Assembly: GCA_002708845.1 (NCBI GenBank)
Contig: PAPI01000013.1
Span: 1 to 64,000, forward strand
Direction: 5' to 3'
From: Leeuwenhoekiella sp.
GTDB lineage: Bacteria > Bacteroidota > Bacteroidia > Flavobacteriales > Flavobacteriaceae
Length of the DNA: 64,000 nucleotides
The number at the start of each line of letters is the position of its first letter. The stretch's first letter is position 1. Of the stretch, positions 1-12,136 are shown piece by piece. The position numbers were made by a program, and so were the translations under genes. The notes under the pieces were generated by a model that was not told the DNA's origin, ran no database searches, and saw only the letters and a list, made by a program, of their open reading frames with translations.

Positions 1-114
1 AACTGGGAACTGTATACCTGGAATAAAAAGGACCGTACCGGCTTTCTGCTCGCCTGTCTCATTGTGATATTGATTATTGGATTACTCTACCTGATGGTTT
101 CCCTCGGGTCTTAA
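1..114 (+). CDS. C-terminal end of a membrane transporter (possibly sodium/solute symporter), partial
   Basis: Frame 1 is open from the window edge to a TAA at 112-114, giving 37 residues. A charged stretch (KKDR) is followed by one strongly hydrophobic helix and a very short tail ending SLGS. This is the shape of the last transmembrane segment of a multi-span permease. SSS-family sodium/solute symporters end this way and often sit next to sugar or polyol catabolic genes, and the next gene is inositol oxygenase, so an inositol or sugar uptake symporter is a reasonable guess. The fragment is too short to name the family. The reading frame and the membrane helix are seen directly; the transporter class is inference. 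Confidence 0.5.
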   Translation, partial: NWELYTWNKKDRTGFLLACLIVILIIGLLYLMVSLGS

Positions 115-132
115 AGGATTTGACTGATGAAA

Positions 133-145
133 CCCGCATAGCGGG
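133..145. other. Small hairpin downstream of the transporter gene
   Basis: CCCGC and GCGGG flank a 3-nt ATA loop, 18 bases after the transporter stop codon. No T-run follows on the + strand (AATTAAAT does), so this is not a standard intrinsic terminator. It could be an RNA-processing or mRNA-stabilising structure between the transporter and the inositol oxygenase gene. The function is not established. Confidence 0.35.
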
Positions 146-213
146 AATTAAATGGGCCACATGTGCCGCTAAATTGAAGAATTAAAAGAACTGTTTAACC
201 TGAATTTATTTGT

Positions 214-1077
214 ATGAAAGATAGCAATCAAAACGCGCAACCGCTGGGCAGTCTCGATGAATGGGAAGATGATGTGGTGCGTCGTTATCCTGAAGAGGCT
301 CATAAAGCCAAGGAAGAATTTCGCAATTACGAGGCTCCTGCCCGCGACACAGTAAAAGAATTTTACCGCATCAATCACATCAATCAGACCTATGATTTTG
401 TGCTTGAAAAGAAAAAAGATTTCCTCAAATTTAACCGCCGGGAGATGTCTCTTTGGGATGCAGTCGAATTTTTAAACACCCTCGTTGACGATTCTGACCC
501 GGATATTGATCTGGATCAAACCCAACATTTGCTACAAACTTCTGAAGCGATACGTGCAGACGGGCACCCGGACTGGTTTGTGCTTACCGGGTTTTTGCAC
601 GATCTGGGTAAAGTATTATGTCTTTTTGGCGAACCGCAATGGGCCGTGGTGGGTGACACCTTTCCCGTTGGTTGTGCCTTTTCAGACAAAATCGTTTACC
701 CGGAATTCTTTAAACAGAATCCGGATTACAATAACCAAAAACTAAACACTAAATACGGTGTATACGAGCCTAATTGCGGTCTGGATAACGTGCATATGTC
801 CTGGGGGCACGATGAGTACCTCTACCACATTCTGAAAGACTATCTGCCCGAGCCGGCTTTGTATATGATACGCTATCATTCGTTTTATTCGCAACACCGC
901 GAAGGAGCTTACGATCACCTGATGAGTGCTCACGATCACGAGATGTTTAAATGGGTAGAAAAATTCAATCCGTACGATTTGTACTCTAAGGCTCCTACCC
1001 CACCAAACGTAAAAGAATTGCGTCCCTATTATGAGGATTTGGCTGCTAAATTCTTACCGGACACCCTGAAATTTTAG
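214..1077 (+). CDS. Inositol oxygenase (myo-inositol to D-glucuronate)
   Basis: This 287-residue cytoplasmic protein matches the full length of animal MIOX (about 285 residues). The non-haem di-iron ligands of MIOX all have counterparts: His105 ([12 protein letters not shown]), His129-Asp130 (FLHDLGK), His199 (SWGHDEYL), His222 (RYHSFY) and Asp255 (NPYDLYSK). The spacing from the last His to the last Asp is 33 residues, as in the mouse enzyme. The family cleaves myo-inositol with O2 to give D-glucuronate (EC 1.13.99.1), which can feed the hexuronate pathway. Only 23 bases separate it from the GH89 gene downstream, so it is probably co-transcribed with the glycosidase block and follows a likely transporter. 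MIOX is mainly a eukaryotic enzyme and is known from a limited set of bacteria. No inositol dehydrogenase gene is present in the window. Confidence 0.93.
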   Translation: MKDSNQNAQPLGSLDEWEDDVVRRYPEEAHKAKEEFRNYEAPARDTVKEFYRINHINQTYDFVLEKKKDFLKFNRREMSLWDAVEFLNTLVDDSDPDIDLDQTQHLLQTSEAIRADGHPDWFVLTGFLHDLGKVLCLFGEPQWAVVGDTFPVGCAFSDKIVYPEFFKQNPDYNNQKLNTKYGVYEPNCGLDNVHMSWGHDEYLYHILKDYLPEPALYMIRYHSFYSQHREGAYDHLMSAHDHEMFKWVEKFNPYDLYSKAPTPPNVKELRPYYEDLAAKFLPDTLKF

Positions 1078-1100
1078 ATCATTTTTTAGTAATACCTCTT

Positions 1101-3353
1101 ATGATTCTCAAACTTAATTATTCATCATTCGTGCAGCTTACGAGTTGCCTGCTACTTATTTTCGGCCTGAATTCCTGTCAAAAGGAAACCCAAAAAGCGC
1201 CTGCAGCTGAAACTCCCTACCAAAGTCTGCTCAATCGTGTTGTTCCCGAATATGCAGATGAGTTTATCATCGATTCGCTGCCCGGTGCCGGCGATCAGGC
1301 TTTTGAAATTGCAGCACAGGATGGTAAAATTAGTTTGAGAGGTAACAATGGGGTAGCAATCGCCTCAGCGTTGTATTACTACATCAAAGAATATGCGCAC
1401 GGGCAGATCACCTGGAATGGCACCAACCTCAACTTCCCGGAATCACTGCCCTTGCCCGAGCAACCGGTACGTAAAGAATCACCATACGAATACCGCTATT
1501 ACCTCAACTACTGCACCTTCAACTACTCGATGAGCTGGTGGGATTGGGAGCGCTGGGAAAAGGAAATCGACTGGATGGCGCTTCACGGCATCAATATGCC
1601 TTTGGCAATTACCGGCGAAGAATACATCTGGGACGAGGTTTACAAATCCTATGGCTTTACCGATGAAGACCTTAAGGATTTCTTTAGCGGCCCGTCGTAT
1701 TTCTCGTGGTTTTGGATGGGAAATCTGGACGGCTGGGGCGGCCCGCTTCCCCAAAGCTGGAAAGAAAGCCACCGCGACCTACAAAAAAAGATTTTAAAAC
1801 GTTCGCGCGAATTGGGGATGAAACCGGTGCTTCCGGCATTTACGGGGCACGTTCCGGCTTCCTTTAAAAAATTCTTTCCCGATGCCAATCTTAAAAAAAC
1901 CAACTGGGGCAATGATTTTGGAGACACCTACATTCTTGATGCTGAAGATCCACTTTTCGCAGAAATTGGTAAACGCTTTTTAGAAAAACAGGAGGAAGTT
2001 TTTGGTACAGATCACTTTTATACGGCAGATACCTTTAATGAAAATGAACCGCCTTCAGACGATCCTGAATATTTAGGGGAGTTGAGCGAAAAGATTTTTG
2101 AAGGAATGAAAGCTGCAGATCCCGAAGCAACCTGGGTGATGCAGGGCTGGTTGTTTTACAGCCATAAAGACTTTTGGAAAACACCACAAATCAAAGGCTT
2201 GCTCAGCACAGTGCCTGATGATCGTATGATTATTCTAGATTTGGCTACCGAAATTGAACCCGTCTGGAAACAGACCGAAGCTTTCTACGGCAAACAATGG
2301 ATCTGGAATATGCTGCATAATTTTGGCGGAAACATCAGTATGTTTGGCCGTATCGAGACCGTTGCCGAGCAGCCGGCACTGGCCTTAAACGACAGCACTT
2401 CGGGTAATTTAAAAGGTATTGGCCTTACGATGGAAGCCATAGAACAAAACCCGGTACTTTACGAGTTAATGACTGATAATACCTGGCGCGACACGCCTAT
2501 CGAACTCAAGCCCTGGCTAAAAAATTATACCCGTAATCGCTATGGCGCGGTAAACGACAGCATCTTAAAAGCCTGGGATATTCTGGTGGCAACCGCATAT
2601 AATGGTACCACCATACGTGACGGTGCCGAGTCAATCATCGCAGCACGACCTACTTTTGAAGGGTACCGCCGCTGGGCACGTACTAAGATGAATTACGATC
2701 CGCTTGATTTGCTACCTGCCTGGGACCTGTTTATTGGCGCCAGCGATACGTTTAAAAATTCTGATGGTTTTGAATACGACCTGGTAGATCTTAGCCGTCA
2801 GGTGCTTGCGAATTATGCCCTACCGGTGCAGCAGCAAATGCGTATCGCTTATGAAAATAACGACAAAGAAGCCTTTAAAAAACACAGCGACGAGCTCCTG
2901 ACGCTTATTAGTGATCTGGACAGACTACTCGCTACACGCAAAGACTTTTTGCTGGGACCCTGGATCGCAGATGCCCGAAGCTGGGGCACCACTCCTGAAG
3001 AAAAAGCCCTTTACGAGCGTAATGCCCGCGACCTCATCACCCTTTGGGGAGGCCCTGATAATCCGCTGCATGAATACTCGTGTCGCCAATGGAGCGGTGT
3101 GCTGGATGATTTCTACAAACCGCGCTGGCAACAGTTTATTACCGATGTTGAAGCAAGCTGGGGGGATTTTGATCAGGAGGCTTTTGATGAAAAAATCAAA
3201 CAATGGGAATGGAAATGGGTGAATAAAGAAGAATCCTACCCTACCGAACCCAGCGGCAATGCCTTTGAAATCGCAAATGAGCTTCACGCTAAATACCGAA
3301 ACAAAATTGCTCCGATCACCAGTATTATGCCGCCTATTGACTATAACTATTAA
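1101..3353 (+). CDS. Alpha-N-acetylglucosaminidase, glycoside hydrolase family 89, lipoprotein
   Basis: This 750-residue protein starts with a lipoprotein signal (hydrophobic LTSCLLLIFGLNSC, lipobox Cys near residue 26), so it is exported and probably membrane anchored. Three GH89 (NAGLU-type) parts follow: an alpha/beta N-domain, the TIM-barrel core with NYCTFNYSMSWWDWERW, and an all-alpha C-terminal domain. Signature stretches include GPLPQSW, PAFTGHVP, TFNENEPP and WNMLHNFGGN. The two catalytic glutamates are probably Glu314 (in TFNE) and Glu384 (in LDLATE), by analogy with human NAGLU. The family releases terminal alpha-linked GlcNAc, as found in heparan sulfate or in alpha-GlcNAc-capped mucin glycans. 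The HGSNAT-like acetyltransferase begins 10 bases downstream, and that partner points to glucosamine-containing glycans as the substrate. The family assignment is firm; the natural substrate is inferred. Confidence 0.93.
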   Translation: MILKLNYSSFVQLTSCLLLIFGLNSCQKETQKAPAAETPYQSLLNRVVPEYADEFIIDSLPGAGDQAFEIAAQDGKISLRGNNGVAIASALYYYIKEYAHGQITWNGTNLNFPESLPLPEQPVRKESPYEYRYYLNYCTFNYSMSWWDWERWEKEIDWMALHGINMPLAITGEEYIWDEVYKSYGFTDEDLKDFFSGPSYFSWFWMGNLDGWGGPLPQSWKESHRDLQKKILKRSRELGMKPVLPAFTGHVPASFKKFFPDANLKKTNWGNDFGDTYILDAEDPLFAEIGKRFLEKQEEVFGTDHFYTADTFNENEPPSDDPEYLGELSEKIFEGMKAADPEATWVMQGWLFYSHKDFWKTPQIKGLLSTVPDDRMIILDLATEIEPVWKQTEAFYGKQWIWNMLHNFGGNISMFGRIETVAEQPALALNDSTSGNLKGIGLTMEAIEQNPVLYELMTDNTWRDTPIELKPWLKNYTRNRYGAVNDSILKAWDILVATAYNGTTIRDGAESIIAARPTFEGYRRWARTKMNYDPLDLLPAWDLFIGASDTFKNSDGFEYDLVDLSRQVLANYALPVQQQMRIAYENNDKEAFKKHSDELLTLISDLDRLLATRKDFLLGPWIADARSWGTTPEEKALYERNARDLITLWGGPDNPLHEYSCRQWSGVLDDFYKPRWQQFITDVEASWGDFDQEAFDEKIKQWEWKWVNKEESYPTEPSGNAFEIANELHAKYRNKIAPITSIMPPIDYNY

Positions 3354-3363
3354 AAACCAGCCT

Positions 3364-4494
3364 ATGACTGTAAAAACTTCAGAACGCTTTTTATCGCTCG
3401 ACGTATTTAGAGGGCTTACCATCGCCCTGATGATCCTGGTAAACACTCCGGGAACCGGTGCAGCTATGTACCCGTATCTGGTGCACGCGCAATGGTTTGG
3501 GTTTACGCTGGCGGATTTGGTTTTTCCGTCCTTTCTGTTTGCGGTAGGTAACGCCATGAGCTTCTCGATGCGCAAGTTTCAGGAAGCTGCACCTGCAGAT
3601 TTTTGGAAAAAAGTTTTAAAGCGTACAGCCATCATATTCCTGCTCGGATTCCTGATGTATTGGTTTCCGTTTTTTAGGATGAATGAGGGGCATTTAGAGC
3701 TTTCTCCTTTTTCTGAAACCCGTATTATGGGCGTGTTACAGCGCATTGCGTTGTGCTACTTTTTTGGCGCGGTGATGGTACGGTATTTTTCAGTCAGAGC
3801 TATTTTTATTTCTTGTGTGGTGATCCTACTCGCTTACTGGGGAATTCTGTATGCCTTTGGCGAACCGGGAGGCGTACTCGAGATGGCGACCAATGCAGCC
3901 GCACAATTTGACTATGCTATTTTGGGCGAAGGCCACATCTATAAAAAAGATGCTATTCTCTTTGATCCCGAAGGTATCCTGAGCACACTGCCCAGTATTG
4001 TAAATGTACTTGCCGGTTACCTTGCCGGTGTGTTTATCAGACGAAAAGGCAAATCCTACGAGACCATTGCCAAGCTGATGCTGGCCGGTTTTGTCGTTTT
4101 TGCTCTTGCAGAATGGTGGGCGCTTATTTTTCCGCTTTCTAAAAAATTATGGACGAGTCCGTTTGCGATGTTAACTATAGGCCTTAATCTGTCTATGCTG
4201 GCAGCACTCATTTTTGCAGTAGAACTGAAAAACATCAAATTTGGAACAAACTTCTTCAACGTCTTTGGTAAAAATCCGCTGGTGATTTATCTCTTTTCCG
4301 AACTGTTTTACATCAGCCTGCGCCTGATTCCCGTCAATGAAAATCAGGATGCTTTTGAATGGGTGAGTGAAGAAATTTTTCAACGCATATTCCCGGGTTC
4401 CTTTGGAGTGCTGATGACGGCTATTGTCTTTATGCTTCTGTGCTGGGCACTGGGTTACTGGATGGACAAAAAGAAAATCTACGTCAAAATATAA
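3364..4494 (+). CDS. HGSNAT-like transmembrane acetyltransferase (DUF5009 family)
   Basis: This protein has 376 residues. The frame is open further upstream, but the ATG at 3364, 10 bases after the GH89 stop, is preferred because the product then begins MTVKTSERFLSLDVFRG, the conserved start of this family. Roughly ten hydrophobic helices follow. RFLSLDVFRG, the VN that follows, HAQWFGFTLADLVFP and a late FGKNPLVIYL stretch match heparan-alpha-glucosaminide N-acetyltransferase. His41, in HAQW, aligns with the His of human HGSNAT (HASWNGLTVADLVFP) implicated in acetyl transfer. The human enzyme moves acetyl from cytosolic acetyl-CoA across the membrane onto terminal glucosamine, making the substrate of NAGLU. 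The same pairing here suggests the same two-step logic in the periplasm. Enzyme activity in bacterial members is not established, so the activity is inferred. Confidence 0.85.
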   Translation: MTVKTSERFLSLDVFRGLTIALMILVNTPGTGAAMYPYLVHAQWFGFTLADLVFPSFLFAVGNAMSFSMRKFQEAAPADFWKKVLKRTAIIFLLGFLMYWFPFFRMNEGHLELSPFSETRIMGVLQRIALCYFFGAVMVRYFSVRAIFISCVVILLAYWGILYAFGEPGGVLEMATNAAAQFDYAILGEGHIYKKDAILFDPEGILSTLPSIVNVLAGYLAGVFIRRKGKSYETIAKLMLAGFVVFALAEWWALIFPLSKKLWTSPFAMLTIGLNLSMLAALIFAVELKNIKFGTNFFNVFGKNPLVIYLFSELFYISLRLIPVNENQDAFEWVSEEIFQRIFPGSFGVLMTAIVFMLLCWALGYWMDKKKIYVKI

Positions 4495-7614
<3,120 letters not shown>

Positions 7615-7653
7615 TTTAAAAAGGATGGCATCCTTTGCTTTAAAAACCGATTG

Positions 7654-10155
7654 ATGAAAAAAATATTATTCCGTAGTTCTTCGTTGTTTCTTCTGGTGCT
7701 TTTTGCACTGATTTCCTGTACAAATGAAGAAAATTCAGATCCTGAAACCGCTCAGGCTGAATTGCCCGAGCTTTGGTACGATGCTCCGGCACGCGAATGG
7801 GTAGAAGCCCTCCCGCTGGGTAATGGTAAAATCGGTGCAATGGTTTTTGGGCGCGTAAGTGACGAATTAATTCAACTTAATGAAAGTACGCTTTATAGCG
7901 GCGGACCGGTTCCCCAAAGTATCAACCCCGATGCGGCTTCCTATTTGCAACCCCTGCGCGAGGCGATTTTTGACAAAGACTATGCACAGGCGACGCTTTT
8001 GGCTAAAAAAATGCAGGGCTATTATACCCAATCCTATATGCCGATGGGAGATTTGCTCTTGCATCAGGAACTTAAAAACGATTCGGTAAACGCCTATAAG
8101 CGCTCGCTGAATATCGAAAATGCGATCACCACGACTTCTTTTGAGTCTGGTGGTGTGAACTATACCCGGGAGTTTTTTACCTCGGCATCTGATAATGTTT
8201 TGGTAATGAAACTGACTGCGGATGCAGATCAAGCCTTAAAACTGAATCTTTCCGCAGAAAGCCAATTGCGTGCTGAAGTTTCGGTGAACGAAAATCAGGA
8301 ATTGGTGGTAAGCGGCAAGGCCCCGGCAAACGTAAATCCCAATTACTACAATCCTGAAGGTGTAGAACCCATAACTTACGACGACCCCGAAGGATGCGAC
8401 GGAATGCGTTTTCAATACCGCATCAAAGTGTTGAAAACAGACGGCAAGCTAACCACTCAGGATACTAGTCTCGCGATCGCTGATGCTTCGGAAGTGGTTA
8501 TTTTACTTACCGCCGCAACCAGTTTTAACGGTTTTGACAAATGCCCCGACAAAGACGGACTTGACGAAGCCAAGTTGGCAAGCGAATTTATGCAGGCGGC
8601 TTCGGCCAAGTCGTTTGAGCAGTTAAAATCAGCTCATATCGCAGATTTTTCGGCTTATATGCAACGGGTCGCGCTCGATTTAGGCAAAACTCCAGAGGAT
8701 ATATTGAATCAGCCTACAGACAGTCGTTTAAAAGCCTATTCAGAAGGTGCAAACGATCCCGAGTTGGAAGCTTTATATTTTCAGTATGGCAGGTATTTGC
8801 TCGTGTCTTCTTCCAGACCGGGAGGAATCGCGGCCAACCTGCAAGGCATTTGGAATAAAGAAATGCGCCCACCTTGGAGTTCTAATTACACGACAAACAT
8901 CAATGCCGAAATGAATTACTGGCCTGCAGAAACCACCAACCTGAGTGAAATGCACCAGCCCTTTTTAGCCTATATCCAAAATGCTTCGGTTACCGGAAGC
9001 CGTGTAGCTAAAGAGTTTTACGACGCACCCGGCTGGGTATTGCACCATAATTCAGACATTTGGGCAACGGCAAATCCGGTGGGAGATCGAGGTGACGGCG
9101 ACCCGTTATGGGCCAATTGGTATATGGGCGGTAACTGGCTTACCTTACATTTGTGGGAACATTATGCCTTTACTCAGGATCAAGACTATCTCGCTAAAGT
9201 ATACCCGGTGATGAAAGAAGCATCCGTGTTTACACTGGATTGGTTGGTAGAACACAACGGGAAATTAACAACTGCTCCTTCTACCTCCCCTGAAAATCTA
9301 TTTCTGGTAGACGGCAAAGGCTACGCAGTTACCGAAGGTGCGACAATGGACATTGCCATCATTCGCGAACTCTTTAGCAACACAATTAAAGCTTCTGAAA
9401 TTTTGGGTAAGGATTCAGACTTTAGACAAAAACTTAGTGCTGCTCAGGACCGTTTAATTCCCTATCAAATAGGTGCCAAAGGCCAATTGCAGGAATGGAA
9501 TCTGGACTTTGAAGAAGAAGACCCGCATCATCGTCATGTTTCGCATTTATTTGGACTACATCCGGGAACTTCCATCTCACCGCTTACCACTCCAGAATTA
9601 GCCAAAGCCACGGAAAAGACTTTTGAACTGCGGGGTGACGAAGGAACCGGCTGGAGTAAAGCCTGGAAGATCAATTTTGCGGCGCGTTTACTGGATGGCG
9701 ATCACGCCTATAAAATGATTCGCGAATTGATGCAGTATGTAGACCCATATTCTAAAGAACATAAAGGTGGTACCTACCCGAACTTGTTTGACGCGCACCC
9801 CCCATTTCAAATTGACGGAAATTTTGGAGCGACTGCCGGCATAGCCGAAATGCTGTTGCAAAGCCATCTGGGCGAATTGCACCTGCTCCCTGCCCTACCT
9901 GATGCCTGGGCTGATGGCGAGGTGAATGGATTAAAAGGCCGCGGGAATTTTGAAGTAGACCTGGTCTGGAAGGATCACAAACTACAGAATGCAAAAATAC
10001 GCTCAGAATCGGGTAAAAAGCTGGTTTTAAGAACAACTCAGCCTGTTGATGTAGAAGGACTTTCGGTTGAATCTGAGCAAGAAGGAACCTATTTTATCAC
10101 AAGTTTTGATACCGAAACTGGAAAGACATATAAAATCATTCCGGTTGTGGAATAA
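7654..10155 (+). CDS. Glycoside hydrolase family 95 (alpha-L-fucosidase/alpha-L-galactosidase type), lipoprotein
   Basis: This protein has 833 residues from the ATG at 7654; a TTG one codon upstream is less likely. A lipoprotein signal ends in LISC. The GH95 N-terminal signature is clear ([20 protein letters not shown], then [13 protein letters not shown]). The (alpha/alpha)6 barrel carries Asn415 and Asn417 in NINAEMNYW, Glu547 in STSPENLF and Asp721 in [11 protein letters not shown], corresponding to the base-assisting Asn pair, general acid and helper Asp described for the Bifidobacterium enzyme AfcA. The family inverts alpha-1,2-L-fucose linkages, and some members prefer alpha-L-galactose, as in algal galactans. 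The gene is the last of the glycosidase operon and runs into a strong terminator. The sugar specificity cannot be told from sequence by eye. Confidence 0.9.
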   Translation: MKKILFRSSSLFLLVLFALISCTNEENSDPETAQAELPELWYDAPAREWVEALPLGNGKIGAMVFGRVSDELIQLNESTLYSGGPVPQSINPDAASYLQPLREAIFDKDYAQATLLAKKMQGYYTQSYMPMGDLLLHQELKNDSVNAYKRSLNIENAITTTSFESGGVNYTREFFTSASDNVLVMKLTADADQALKLNLSAESQLRAEVSVNENQELVVSGKAPANVNPNYYNPEGVEPITYDDPEGCDGMRFQYRIKVLKTDGKLTTQDTSLAIADASEVVILLTAATSFNGFDKCPDKDGLDEAKLASEFMQAASAKSFEQLKSAHIADFSAYMQRVALDLGKTPEDILNQPTDSRLKAYSEGANDPELEALYFQYGRYLLVSSSRPGGIAANLQGIWNKEMRPPWSSNYTTNINAEMNYWPAETTNLSEMHQPFLAYIQNASVTGSRVAKEFYDAPGWVLHHNSDIWATANPVGDRGDGDPLWANWYMGGNWLTLHLWEHYAFTQDQDYLAKVYPVMKEASVFTLDWLVEHNGKLTTAPSTSPENLFLVDGKGYAVTEGATMDIAIIRELFSNTIKASEILGKDSDFRQKLSAAQDRLIPYQIGAKGQLQEWNLDFEEEDPHHRHVSHLFGLHPGTSISPLTTPELAKATEKTFELRGDEGTGWSKAWKINFAARLLDGDHAYKMIRELMQYVDPYSKEHKGGTYPNLFDAHPPFQIDGNFGATAGIAEMLLQSHLGELHLLPALPDAWADGEVNGLKGRGNFEVDLVWKDHKLQNAKIRSESGKKLVLRTTQPVDVEGLSVESEQEGTYFITSFDTETGKTYKIIPVVE

Positions 10156-10172
10156 TCAAAATACTTAAAAAG

Positions 10173-10207
10173 AAAAAGGCTGTTTAATCTATTTAAACAG
10201 CCTTTTT
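10173..10207. terminator. Bidirectional intrinsic terminator between the GH95 and GH43 genes
   Basis: A perfect 15-bp stem (AAAAAGGCTGTTTAA pairing with TTAAACAGCCTTTTT) has a 5-nt loop. The A/T-rich stem ends supply a U-run in both directions. It lies in the 70-base gap between the convergent GH95 (+) and GH43 (-) stop codons, so it should end transcription from both sides. Confidence 0.92.
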
Positions 10208-10225
10208 CAATTAAAATGGATTTAT

Positions 10226-11188
10226 TTATTGCCCTTCCAAAGTTATAATTCGGCCTTCTGTATCATACTCCAGCTCTACCACTTTCATACTGCGTAACCA
10301 GGTTTTTCCACCAGAAGGAACACTATCGTGAAAGAATAAATAGCTCTTTCCTTTAAATTCTATAATCGAATGATGCGTGGTCCAACCCACTACAGGAGTT
10401 AAGATCACACCCTGATAGGTAAAAGGTCCGTAGGGATTGTCCCCTGTGGCATAACAAAGACGATGTGTGTTTCCGGTAGAATATGAGAAATAATATTTAC
10501 CGTTGTATTTGTGCAACCACGAAGCTTCAAAAAAGCGGCGATCGTGATCCCCGGCAGCTAGAGGTTCTCCGTTTTCATCCAGTATTACAACAGCTTTAGA
10601 AGGCTCTGCAAATTCCAGCATATTATCGGCTAGACGAGCAACACGAGGCGGTAATGCGGGTTCTTGTTCTGCAGGTTCTGCCCCGCACTCAATAGCTTTC
10701 CCTTCCCGGTAACGCTGCAACTGACCGCCCCAAAGGCCGCCAAAATACATATAATGCGTTCCATCTTCCTCAAAAATACAGGGATCAATAGAAAAGCTGC
10801 CCTTCATTGGCGCATCAAGCGGTTTAAAAGGACCTTCGGGTTTATCGCTGGTAGCAACCCCAATTCTAAAAATATCGGTTTGATCTTTTAGCGGAAAATA
10901 CAAATAGTAGGTTCCGTCCTTATGTGCAATATCGCAATCCCAAAGCTGGCGTCCCGCCCACGGAATATCTTTTACGTCAAGCGCTTTACCGTGATCGGTT
11001 ACTTCGCCATCTATAGATTCCATAGAAAAAACGTGATAATCCCGCATATCAAAATGATCACCGTTGTCGTTTTCAGGAATTCCCGATTCTACATCGTGTG
11101 AAGGATAAATATAAATTTTGCCGTTAAATACGTGTGCCGAAGGATCTGCCATATAGGCGTGATCCACCAAGTATCTGGGTTCTTTCAT
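10226..11188 (-). CDS. Glycoside hydrolase family 43 (beta-xylosidase/alpha-L-arabinofuranosidase type)
   Basis: The protein has 320 residues from the ATG at 11188. The frame extends further upstream but that extension is basic and not conserved-looking, so MKEPRYLVDHAYMADPS is taken as the start. Five-bladed propeller landmarks of GH43 are present: the N-terminal Asp base in MADPSAHVF (Asp15), the Asp in FSIDPCIFEEDG, and the proton-donor Glu in FFEASWLHKYNGKYYF. There is no signal peptide, so it should act in the cytoplasm on imported xylo- or arabino-oligosaccharides. Its promoter carries the same 25-bp palindrome as xylBA, which supports a xylose/xylan role over an arabinose one. The regulator gene lies just upstream on the same strand. 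Confidence 0.88.
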   Translation of the reverse strand: MKEPRYLVDHAYMADPSAHVFNGKIYIYPSHDVESGIPENDNGDHFDMRDYHVFSMESIDGEVTDHGKALDVKDIPWAGRQLWDCDIAHKDGTYYLYFPLKDQTDIFRIGVATSDKPEGPFKPLDAPMKGSFSIDPCIFEEDGTHYMYFGGLWGGQLQRYREGKAIECGAEPAEQEPALPPRVARLADNMLEFAEPSKAVVILDENGEPLAAGDHDRRFFEASWLHKYNGKYYFSYSTGNTHRLCYATGDNPYGPFTYQGVILTPVVGWTTHHSIIEFKGKSYLFFHDSVPSGGKTWLRSMKVVELEYDTEGRIITLEGQ

Positions 11189-11244
11189 AGAATTTACTTT
11201 AAGGTTTAGTCTTATGTTTTTGTTTTTTTCAAACCGAAAAAACA

Positions 11245-11269
11245 ACTTATAGTATTATTGACTACAAGT
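11245..11269. promoter_or_regulatory. Operator-like palindrome before the GH43 gene
   Basis: On the + strand it reads ACTTATAGT, a 7-nt spacer (ATTATTG), then ACTACAAGT. The 9-bp arms are inverted repeats with one mismatch. In the gene's direction it reads ACTTGTAGT-N7-ACTATAAGT, nearly identical to the site before xylB at 12132-12156. On the minus strand it overlaps TAAACTTG (11265-11272), a one-mismatch version of the Bacteroidota -7 box TAnnTTTG, so a bound protein would block the promoter. It lies about 57 bases before the GH43 start. The likely binder is the Nudix-type regulator encoded next door. Confidence 0.75.
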
Positions 11270-11350
11270 TTAGCGATTATAAATGAGTTTGCCTAACTTT
11301 TTTAAAGCAGCTCACTTCTGAAACCGGGAAAATTGAATGAAATATGAGGA

Positions 11351-12070
11351 TTAGAATTCGAAATTAAAACCGTTCTCCAGCAGTTTCTTATAAGTATCGG
11401 GATTAAAACGATAGAGTTTTGCTGCGCGGTGCGAAACGTCCTTTTGCTTTTCGGCAAGTGGCGTTAGCAAATCCATTTTGAGAATTTTACGTCTGAAATT
11501 AGGTTTGTCCATTTCATAACCCAAAATCTGCTCATACAAATGCATCAACTGGAGTAAGGTGAATTTTTCAGGTAACAGGTTAAAACCTATGGGTTCCTGA
11601 CGGATTCGACGACGCAGACGCTTTTGACCAATCTCTAAAATCTGTTGGTGGTCATAAATCAGGTCTTTGACTTCAGACACTTTAAACCAGGCTACCTCGG
11701 CTGCTGTATAACCGGCCTTCAGATCATAATCTTCCTCTTTAATCAGTGCATAATAGCCTACCGTAATTACGCGCGAAAGCGGAAAACGATCTGGTGCACC
11801 AAATGCGCGCAATTGCTCAAGGTAAACATCTTTAATACCGGTGAGTTCAAGCAGCAGGCGGTTTGCAGCCTGATCAATACCTTCATTTTCATAGATCCAA
11901 CCTCCGGGTAGTCCCCATTTGTCTTTACTAATACCATCTGCGTGCTTAACTAGCAGTACTTCGAGCTCTTCATTCTTAAACCCAAAAATCACACAGTCTA
12001 TCGTAATACTATCGAGGATTATTAATTTTTCATTTTCAGGTATTGGCATTGAGGTCGATTGAGGCTCCAT
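11351..12070 (-). CDS. Nudix-family transcriptional regulator of pentose use (AraR/NrtR-type)
   Basis: This 239-residue protein has an N-terminal Nudix domain (about 20-150; ITIDCVIFGFKNEELEVLLVKH, then DKWGLPGGW) and a C-terminal winged helix (about 160-239, with NFRRKILKMDLL). The Nudix box reads GGWIYENEGIDQAANRLLL and continues ELTGI. It keeps the first Glu and the Arg, but in the REUxEE part the first and last Glu are Leu, so hydrolysis is unlikely and ligand sensing is likely. Bacteroidota AraR, an arabinose-responsive regulator, has this architecture. Here the neighbours are xylB, xylA and GH43, and matching palindromes lie in both promoters, so a xylose-responsive repressor is the best inference. 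Its own start is 62 bases from the xylB operator, so self-regulation is possible. Confidence 0.85.
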   Translation of the reverse strand: MEPQSTSMPIPENEKLIILDSITIDCVIFGFKNEELEVLLVKHADGISKDKWGLPGGWIYENEGIDQAANRLLLELTGIKDVYLEQLRAFGAPDRFPLSRVITVGYYALIKEEDYDLKAGYTAAEVAWFKVSEVKDLIYDHQQILEIGQKRLRRRIRQEPIGFNLLPEKFTLLQLMHLYEQILGYEMDKPNFRRKILKMDLLTPLAEKQKDVSHRAAKLYRFNPDTYKKLLENGFNFEF

Positions 12071-12103
12071 AGGGTTAAAAATGTACAGCTAAAGTATAAA
12101 AAA

Positions 12104-12136
12104 TTGATAAATTTCGGATTTTTATCCGTATACTTG
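12104..12136 (+). promoter_or_regulatory. Predicted promoter of xylBA
   Basis: TTG at 12104-12106 and TATACTTG at 12129-12136 (one mismatch to TAnnTTTG) are separated by 22 nt, close to the -33/-7 layout of Bacteroidota sigma factors. The -7 box overlaps the first bases of the operator-like palindrome. A short hairpin CGGAT-TTTT-ATCCG (12115-12128) lies between the two boxes. The promoter is predicted from consensus only. Confidence 0.5.

Noticed and set aside
3259-3363. Longer N-terminus of the HGSNAT-like protein overlapping the GH89 3' end
   Set aside because: The extra 35 residues are polar and read within the GH89 C-terminal code, while the family begins with RFLSLDVFRG close to the ATG at 3364.
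2925-3575. Long minus-strand open frame (216 codons) antisense to the GH89 and acetyltransferase genes
   Set aside because: It spans the junction of two well-supported + strand genes, has low-complexity hydrophobic/basic composition and no recognisable domain. It is a shadow frame.
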